Source of the DNA: Oasisia sp. SBJ-2009 | Lineage: Eukaryota; Annelida; Polychaeta; Sabellida; Siboglinidae | Assembly (NCBI GenBank): GCA_964017155.1 | Contig: OZ024855.1 | Span: 54,045,262-54,109,261 of the forward strand | DNA length: 64,000 bases | Direction of reading: 5' to 3' | Notes under the pieces: generated by a model | Told to the model about the DNA's origin: nothing | Seen by the model: the letters and a program-made list of their open reading frames with translations, nothing else | The model's database searches: none | Shown here: positions 57,477-64,000 of the stretch, one piece after another | Numbering within the stretch: position 1 is the first letter of the stretch | How the letters are laid out: every line of letters begins with the position of its first letter | Program-made: the position numbers and the translations under genes

Positions 57477-60400
57477 CATTTATATATATATATATATATA
57501 TTGTATATATATATATATTATATATATATATATTGTATATATATATATATGCTGTACAAAACAACTAAACTATCTAACTGTTCAAGAATTGTGCAATCCC
57601 AAAAGTTATGCAAGTTCAATGACTCTGAAAGAATCCATAGCATTCCCAAGGTTTATCTCTTAAAATAGGTTTTAGAATTGCTTAAAACAAAACAGGAAAT
57701 GTCACACGACTATGACCATTTACTTATCAATCAACATTAAACTCTAAGACATTTGTAGGTTTAACTTACAAAGTATATTTTAGACTAGTAAATAAGATTC
57801 AGTAACTAATATGGGGACCACGAAATGCAATTCTTCAAGTTGAATCATTAACTTAAACACACCTTAAAAGAATGCTGACAAAATGCTGACATGTGGAGTC
57901 GACCCCTGACGACAATCGTGTTCTACAGGTGGTCCAATATAACTTAAATCTCCCAACAAAGAAGCTCACACCAAACGATACGTCGACACACAACAGCTTG
58001 CTTTCAATCTCGCGTCTTGGGCATAATCCGTGCCTTATGTGCACTGTGCCAATGTTTTCACTTGCTGGCCAGATTAAATAGTTTCCGCGCAGCACCGTGC
58101 CAAGCCAGTAGCTAGACACACATTTACTGCGACACCGAGCCATGCAAATATGATATATATGTGACATTGAAGAAGCAGACACATTCCTGTAGATTGTCCT
58201 GAGTTGTCCTAACAACAGGACATAGTCAAGGCATTATGATATTATTCCTAATCTGGTTCATCTGGTGAACCATATTGTGCTGACACATTTGTCAAATCGC
58301 GGAATTAGTCAACACCTTCTCGTGAATGCATGTCAATTTGTTGTGGTGAAATCCTGCTAGGCTGGAAAATATTTGGCCAACTAAATAAAGGTTCAAGGTC
58401 CTTCGATGGTTCAACTTTGAAAGGTTAAAGGTCCTTCCTTGGTTAAACTTTGAAAGGTTAAACTTAAGGTTCAGATTCAATTTCAAAAGGTTAAAGGTTC
58501 TTCCTAGGTTCAACCAATTAGGTGATGTTATTAAGAGCATGTGACCTTTCTAAAAATGCCAAATGACCACTTACTTAAGTTTCAAGTGCTTCACACTTAC
58601 ATGCCAAATACAATTTCACAGTGCATTCACCTTTAACACTTTCAACTGTACCTGCATCTTTCATTCAAGAAATCCGATTATTATCAAACCAGACATGTTC
58701 TAAACTTGGATCCTGCAAAAGGTAATCTACCCTGACCAGTACCAACTATAAAATGACTGCTTGTCTTAACACAAATATTTAGCTTTTGTGTAGTTAAGAA
58801 AACAAATATAAAATTACTTTTGCCCATGTTTGATCAAACTTCATCAAGAAATAGCAGTGAGGTTATATAAATTCCTGTTGGTACAGGTGCATACCATTCT
58901 AGGTAGATGCGTGTGAATTAGCATGTTCTGCTGGGGTGAGATTAGTTGTCTGTAACAGGCTTATCTAGAAATTACAAGGCGTTCTGTAACAGAGTATTTA
59001 GGTGAAGTGCGAATAGCACTAGTTTATAATCCTTAATACGAGTGTGCCAATCTTGTAATATTTAAGTCATATTCTATAATAAGTTAAAACACTAATAAAA
59101 GTAGTTTATCCACTACATAAATCAACATTATATTTTTGGGTGACTGATATATATCTAGGTTTTCTTCTGTTGGTATAGCACGGGTCTATTCAGCAGCCCC
59201 CTGTTAGAGTGTCTACTGTTATTTAGTTTTTGATTTATTTCCACATTTGTTAATATGTCAGTACAGGGCTTTATGCAGGACCAAATCTTTGCCAGTCGCA
59301 CGTTTTGGTGGACTGTTAACTGTTAAGCCAGTTCACAAACTTTAATATGTGTCTGATGACCTGAAATGGACTACAAACACACAGTGACACCATTTACACT
59401 CACTTCTAAGGCATAACTGACAATATTTTTCTATGGTTTTGGAACACCTTTTTTTGCTCCTTCATTTTTTGCTCCTTCATTTTTTATCTGTCCACCACCC
59501 ATCCACCCATATTTCTACCCGTTCACAACCGTTTTTACCCGTCCAAATGGCTGGTTGATGGGTCTCTGCATAAAGCTATGTGTCATTATTAAAATATAGT
59601 TAGGGCATATATAAACAAGATTTAAAAGTATTTCCATCCAGAAAAAAGGGCAGTGCCTATCTTTGTAAATCAGCCTTCATATTTCTTTTTAAAACATATT
59701 CACCAAATTTAAATAATATTCAACTTCGAATAATAATTCTATAAACAATTGTTTTCTTAATACAATGCACAACAAGAAATTCAACTCACCACTATGTTGA
59801 AAACTAAATAATAGGTCCTTGATGATGGACTGGATGACTGGTCTACATAAATAACCACTTAACAGCTACACAAATAAATCCAAATGGTGGATAGGTAAAT
59901 AACTAGACTTGATATGTAAATAATACGGAAAGCTTAAAGTGTGATAAACCAACAGATTCAAAAATTGCTCTGTTCAGACAACATTCAACACAACAAATGG
60001 TACATGTCATTTGGAGAAGTGTTATTGATATATAGACTATGGTGCACACTATTGGTACAGTAGATTCCACTAAGACGTCTCACCAACCTGAATGTTCTGC
60101 ATGTCTGGTTTCAAACTAATTTTGCAACTAAAACTATGCTGTACTATGTTGTTCAACGTTTTGTATGTACTTTTTATTAAATCAACAGTCAAGTTATTCA
60201 CATTTGACCAGAGAATAATTTAAGTGGTTCCAACATTTGAATTTTCACATGAATTAAATATAAGTATGCACATGTATGAATAGTTATGTTGTCAATGTTC
60301 GTCGCTGTCTATAAAATCATGTGGCCAACAGTTTCAGTGGCTTGAACATCAGGCTGTTAACTGTCAACCCCGGATTTTATTATTTTGACCATTCAAACTA

Positions 60401-62168
60401 AAATAGTAACAATAATATTCATTTTTACCAACAGTGGATATTAATTAAACTAGTCATTATATTTGTAACATCAATGAGCCACATTTGTGATAACTAAACC
60501 AGACAAGGCATAATCATAGTTAACAAATATATGGCATATATATAAAAGCAGTCAAACTTTATATACCCTAAAATATCACTGAATACACAATAAAATTTAC
60601 CTTTGACTTTTGCCCAACTAATTGTTTTTCTGGTAATTCAGTATGGATGAAATAAAACTAATTTGTCAGATTTACATTTATTCACACCAACACTTGTGTA
60701 CTGTCATCTACCAACTTCAAGACATAGTTTTAGTGTTTCTAAAGAAAATAAATTAACATGCAAATATGTACAGATACTATTGACACTAACAGAAGGAGAC
60801 TGCTGTGTATTGGTAGAATTTCCAGTATGCATGAAAGTATTAAATCTATCAGAGGGCAGCAAATTACATGTCAAATAAATCAATTCAAGTATCACGAATA
60901 TGTTAACAACACTTGATTTGCATATAACTGCTGGGTATGGGCACGTGATAACAATATAAATTGTAGAACTTCTTGAAATTGTTGGGCACTAATTTAGTTT
61001 GTTTTAATTAATATAGGCACTAATTTAGTTTGTTTTGATTAAATTTGTTAATTTATTTTGATTCAGACACCGTCCACTGTCCGCTTAAGCATGTCTAGGT
61101 CTGATCAAAATGTGGTGAAAATATTATGAAATGATCTGACCATACTTTGCATGGCATAACGTTACCTGGCTCTCACAATTACAGTCATTGCTTGGTCTAG
61201 ATAACAATCAAATCTGTCTACAATCTTAGTAAAAGTAGGTACTGTTCTACTAAACCAACTGAGTACATTATTAAACTATTCACACTGTGCTTTTAAACTT
61301 CAACAAGTCTGCTTCATGCTGGATTAGACTAATCCGAGATTTATATGGCATCAGTTGTAAACATATTTATGTTGTCTTGACACAGAGGAGGTGTTTATAG
61401 CAGGATGATAATATAAAGATCTCTCACCAGTTTTCCTCTCTCAAATCCCAATCCTTCCTACACTGGGGAGATATTACAAACCTATCTTACCAGGAATGGT
61501 ACCTCAGTGCCATATCTTAACATGACTTTACTGAGTACATATCCAGTTCAATAACTAACTATATAACTACAACACCAAGAAAAACAATGACTCAACTCAA
61601 AATTATTATAACTTTGGCCAGACAACCACGTTTTGATAATGTTCAAATGTTTTTGCACCAAATCAATAAAAAGACAAACTAGTTAGTCAGCTTTAAAATA
61701 ATTAGTGTTGGTTACCAGACCACAGGCAGAGAACACAAAGACATATCAATGTGTATTGTTTGATTACATACTAAAGGCACCAAAATAACATGCATGATAC
61801 ATCCTGATAGAAATGACAGATGATTATCATTGTAGATATACAACTAGAACAGAACTTCTAACTACTGCACCAAAAAACCTGAAGAACTGGATTTCATCAG
61901 CAAAATCATTAAACCAAAAGAGAAAGGCATATTTAAATTATCACAAATTGGAAGAGAAGCGATTTATATCAATATGGATAAAAAGTCAGAAGACAAAACA
62001 CACAAAACTCCGTCACGACAATGGAACTACATACTCACACGTTCGTCCCCAGATGTATTTCTTAAACAGGTGTGGTGGATCAGGGCCGATATTAATGACC
62101 TTGACCTTTTGTTTTGGCAGCTGGCTATAGCCGAGCCGGAACATTGCTCTTCTCTTGGTTCCGTGCAT
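49851..62168 (-). CDS. DCLK3: Doublecortin-domain serine/threonine kinase, DCLK3-like (complete, 7 coding exons)
   Basis: DCX domains bind microtubules and the attached CaMK-family kinase phosphorylates Ser/Thr (family knowledge). Exons: 62168-62039, 55167-54485, 53929-52961, 52081-51935, 51367-51235, 50842-50675, 50062-49851; 2442 nt, 813 aa. One DCX domain ([20 protein letters not shown] ... [14 protein letters not shown]), a charged Lys/Arg/Glu middle region, then the kinase: [111 protein letters not shown] and FRSP-R-Q-ELF are closest to vertebrate DCLK3. Intron 5 uses a GC donor. Two tandem duplications cover exon ends (50301-50702, 51138-51300). A second ATG at 62144 is possible, but 62168 has an in-frame stop just upstream. 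Confidence 0.9.
50301..50702. repeat. 60-bp minisatellite copying the end and donor of DCLK exon 6
   Basis: Seven units, read on the gene strand as TCCCTACTGGGATAACACAT, CCAGAG, then the donor GTGAGTTAACACACTG and CACTGACTCACTCAG. The first 28 nt of the highest-coordinate unit are the true exon end (SPYWDNTSR). Units at exon-end positions 50675, 50615, 50555, 50495 and 50435 keep an intact donor; the next (50375) has GT changed to AT and a Trp-to-stop change; the last (50315) again has a GT. Confidence 0.95.
51138..51300. repeat. 90-bp tandem duplication of DCLK exon 5 end and GC donor
   Basis: The sequence ACTCGCCTATTTCTGAGAGT (51229 on) is repeated 90 bp away at 51139 with drift. On the gene strand the true exon ends [13 protein letters not shown] and the copy reads [13 protein letters not shown]; both are followed by GCGAGT. 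The joint region stays open in frame. Confidence 0.88.
54485..55167 (-). other. DCLK3: DCLK doublecortin (DCX) domain exon
   Basis: Starts [20 protein letters not shown], followed by [20 protein letters not shown] and a complete DCX fold. [18 protein letters not shown] is typical of the domain. The exon ends in a Ser/Asp-rich stretch ([16 protein letters not shown]). Only one DCX domain is present, against two in DCLK1/2. Confidence 0.9.
55265..55870 (+). mobile_element. Degraded non-LTR retrotransposon 3' fragment
   Basis: Plus-strand pieces in different frames match the end of RT and the C-terminal region: [12 protein letters not shown] (55287 on), [20 protein letters not shown] and [11 protein letters not shown] (55440-55540), then [20 protein letters not shown] ending at 55868. 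At least two frameshifts. Opposite orientation to the host gene, DCLK intron 1. Confidence 0.75.
55999..56215. repeat. AT-rich microsatellite cluster
   Basis: TATATATATGTATATATA runs and related dinucleotide stretches shortly after the retroelement fragment. Low-complexity reading frames here are artefacts. Confidence 0.85.
57300..57552. repeat. Long (AT)n microsatellite
   Basis: Nearly continuous AT repeats with a few GC interruptions, in DCLK intron 1. Both strands show open Ile/Tyr frames that are not genes. Confidence 0.95.
58386..58520. repeat. Degenerate tandem repeat in DCLK intron 1
   Basis: Three to four units of about 38-45 bp built on AAAGGTTAAAGGTCCTTCCT and GGTTCAACTTTG. Confidence 0.7.
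59264..59580 (+). mobile_element. hAT-like MITE, copy 3
   Basis: Begins CAGGGCTTTATGCAGGACCA and ends CTCTGCATAAAGCTATG. Flanks are TGTCAGTA and TGTCATTA, a 7 of 8 match expected for an aged 8-bp target duplication. It has a small internal duplication of TTTGCTCCTTCATTTT. In DCLK intron 1. Confidence 0.82.
62039..62168 (-). CDS. DCLK3: DCLK coding exon 1
   Basis: Begins [20 protein letters not shown] and ends WGRT plus one base at a GTGAGT donor. Phase 1 matches exon 2 exactly (T + GC gives Cys). An in-frame TAG lies four codons before the ATG. Not conserved enough for me to prove by homology; supported by phase, donor and open frame. Confidence 0.68.
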
Positions 62169-62960
62169 TGTGGGTATCTACTATCTAACAGGGTTTAACT
62201 ATTCACCCCAATGGCAGCACCGAGCTCCTGGTAACACGCAGTCGTCATTGAAGCATCTCAACAATCTCACTTGTAATCCCGATCAGCCACGTATGGCATG
62301 TGCACTGTACAATACAACTTCCACAATCGAGATTTACTCATCAAAACCTAAACAAAATAACCATTAAACAGGCACTGGCGCCCATAGTCTGTGCGCACAA
62401 TACGCGTGCGTGGAAGCCATTTTCTCTCTCGGTCGTTCGCCCTGTTGTTCTCTAGGTCCCGTGAGTTTCACGAAAATGATATCCAATCAATCAACACGAG
62501 GCGAGAAGACACCGTTTCAACGGAGCGTCTTTGAGAATCCTGCATCTCATGAATTCTAAATTAGGCTCGCAAGGTGTGAGGCCAATACAGGGCTTTCGTC
62601 GATGTGCCGTAAATCTGGCAAGTGGATACATATAGGAGACATAAGTGGAAGATGACATGAATCAAAGGTGCTCATCTTTAACCATGAGGCCTGTTGAAAG
62701 ACAAGTCGACCTCGACTGACTTGTGATACATAATCGCGGACTAGTCTGCCGGTGTCGGTCGTATATTTAATATCTGGGAGGACATGCAGAATCATGCAGC
62801 CGTCGCTGCGGTCTCAATGCATTCACAGCCAGATCAATCGCGAGCTATAAATCTAAATATTTGTGTAAAGTAACGGTGAATAGTTGATACCTAGTAATAT
62901 CAATAGCCATTAGGTCTGAATTGGTGTGTGCAGCTCTCAAACCGCTGTGTGCATAGGTGA
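62169..62960 (-). promoter_or_regulatory. Presumed DCLK upstream/promoter region
   Basis: More GC and CpG than its surroundings at 62380-62470 (GTGCGCACAATACGCGTGCG). On the minus strand a YY1-like GAAAATGGCTTCC lies at about 62420. An AUG here is followed by a stop after 18 codons, so it is not the gene start. TSS not located. Confidence 0.35.
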
Positions 62961-62964
62961 ATTG

Positions 62965-63465
62965 GATGGAACTAAACGGGGGCGTGAATAGATGGAATTA
63001 AACAGGGGATTGGATAGGTGCGAGACTGTCAGGATGGAATAAACGGGGGCATGGATAGGTGGGAGAAATGTCAGGATGGAATAAACGGGGGCTTGGATAG
63101 GTGGGAGGATTGTCAGGATGAAACTAAACGGGGGCTTGGATAGGTGGGAGGATTGTCAGGATGGAACTAAACGGGGGCTTGGATAGGTAGGAGACTGACA
63201 GGATGGAACTAAACGGGGGCTTGGATAAGTAGGGGGCTGTCAGGATGGAATAAAATTGGGGCTTGGGTAGGTGGGAGGATTGTCAGGATGGAACTAAACG
63301 GGGGCTTGGATAGGTGGGAGGGTTGTCAGGATGGAACTAAACGGGGGCTTGGATAGGTAGGGGGCTGTCAGGATGGAATAAAATGGGGGCTTGGGTAGGT
63401 GGGAGGATTGTCAGGATGGAACTAAACGGGGGCTTGGATAGGTGGGAGAACTGTCAGGGTTGAAT
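62965..63465. repeat. 43-bp minisatellite upstream of DCLK
   Basis: About 11-12 units of roughly 43 bp: GGATGGAACTAAACGGGGGC followed by TTGGATAGGTGGGAGGATTG and TCA, with small indels. No splice site or exon is involved. The rest of the window (63470-64000) shows nothing recognisable. Confidence 0.93.
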
Positions 63466-64000
63466 GAGGGCTTCGGTAAGTGGCGAAAGTGTAACAGTGG
63501 AACAAGACAGAGTTAAGGTGGTTGCAATGAATTTCTATAAAGCAACTGGTTCCTGTACTGGTTACAAGACATGCATAATACCAACATCATGTCGTTAGGC
63601 GTGTTTTTAGTGTATCTAAATTAATAATTAAAGAGAACAATTATTGGTCTCTTTCGTTATCATCCTGTATCAATTATTTATATAAACACTCATATTTACA
63701 ATGCACAACGTGTCATTTGAACCATAGATCATATTCCCAAAGATCTAATGTTACATGATAACAATTTGTAACAAATTAATTTGCTAAAACATAATTATAA
63801 TATAGCCACAAGGCAAAACAACATGAAACTTTTGCACACAGCTGACGTTGTCAAGAGGTAGAAAATAATAAAATGTTACAGTAGTAAAAATAAAAAACCA
63901 GCTAAACTCAGCATTTGACATAACTGCAGACCAAGGGCCTATGAATTTTCTAATGCAAAATGCCACCATCTTATAACCAAGAACACTATTTCTGTGACAC

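Noticed and set aside
57178..57663. Ile/Tyr-rich frames on both strands
   Set aside because: Simple AT microsatellite.
62370..62430. ATG at the CpG-rich spot as DCLK start
   Set aside because: Frame stops after 18 codons and no donor in correct phase follows; the exon at 62168-62039 fits phase and frame.

Overview
This is nuclear DNA from an invertebrate animal, probably a lophotrochozoan such as a mollusc or annelid-like species; the phylum is inference from gene content and repeat style. It is AT-rich, has many small exons in long introns, and carries non-LTR retrotransposon pieces, hAT-like MITEs, foldback elements and many micro- and minisatellites. There are no prokaryotic operons, CRISPR arrays or viral genes.

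Three complete protein-coding genes were assembled by hand from splice junctions, and each exon set sums to an exact multiple of three. (1) Plus strand, 1087-13351: a type II BMP receptor (BMPR2 orthologue), 10 coding exons, 984 aa, with signal peptide, Cys-rich ectodomain, TM segment, kinase and a 448-aa tail on one exon. (2) Minus strand, 41922-17295: an ER protein disulfide isomerase of the PDIA5 type, 25 coding exons, 803 aa, with five CXXC thioredoxin domains instead of the usual three and a KEEL ER-retention end. (3) Minus strand, 62168-49851: a doublecortin-domain kinase closest to DCLK3, 7 coding exons, 813 aa, with one DCX domain and a CaMK-type kinase. BMPR2 and the PDI gene converge; the PDI and DCLK genes run head to tail. 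I see no common pathway: surface signalling, ER folding and a cytoskeletal kinase.

The most striking pattern is that four tandem duplications or minisatellites in the three genes include a real splice site together with the adjoining exon edge. In BMPR2 intron 4 about 32 copies of a 53-bp unit carry the acceptor and the first 40 nt of exon 5. In the PDI gene about 27 copies of a 40-bp unit carry the acceptor and first 18 nt of exon 16. In DCLK seven copies of a 60-bp unit carry the end of exon 6 plus its donor. In DCLK exon 5 a 90-bp duplication carries the activation-segment end plus a GC donor. The acceptor-type copies lead straight to a stop codon if used, whereas the donor-type copies are in frame and open and could give kinase isoforms longer by 20-aa or 30-aa steps.

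Other points: the PDI gene has two matching 13-nt microexons and introns inside the active-site Trp codon of four domains, consistent with duplication of a two-domain block. A perfect UPR element lies just upstream of its ATG. Clusters of CTCF-like motifs lie after the DCLK stop codon and upstream of the PDI start. Intergenic stretches (1-1086, 13352-17294, 41923-49850, 62169-64000) hold only repeats, UTR-like sequence and transposon remains.
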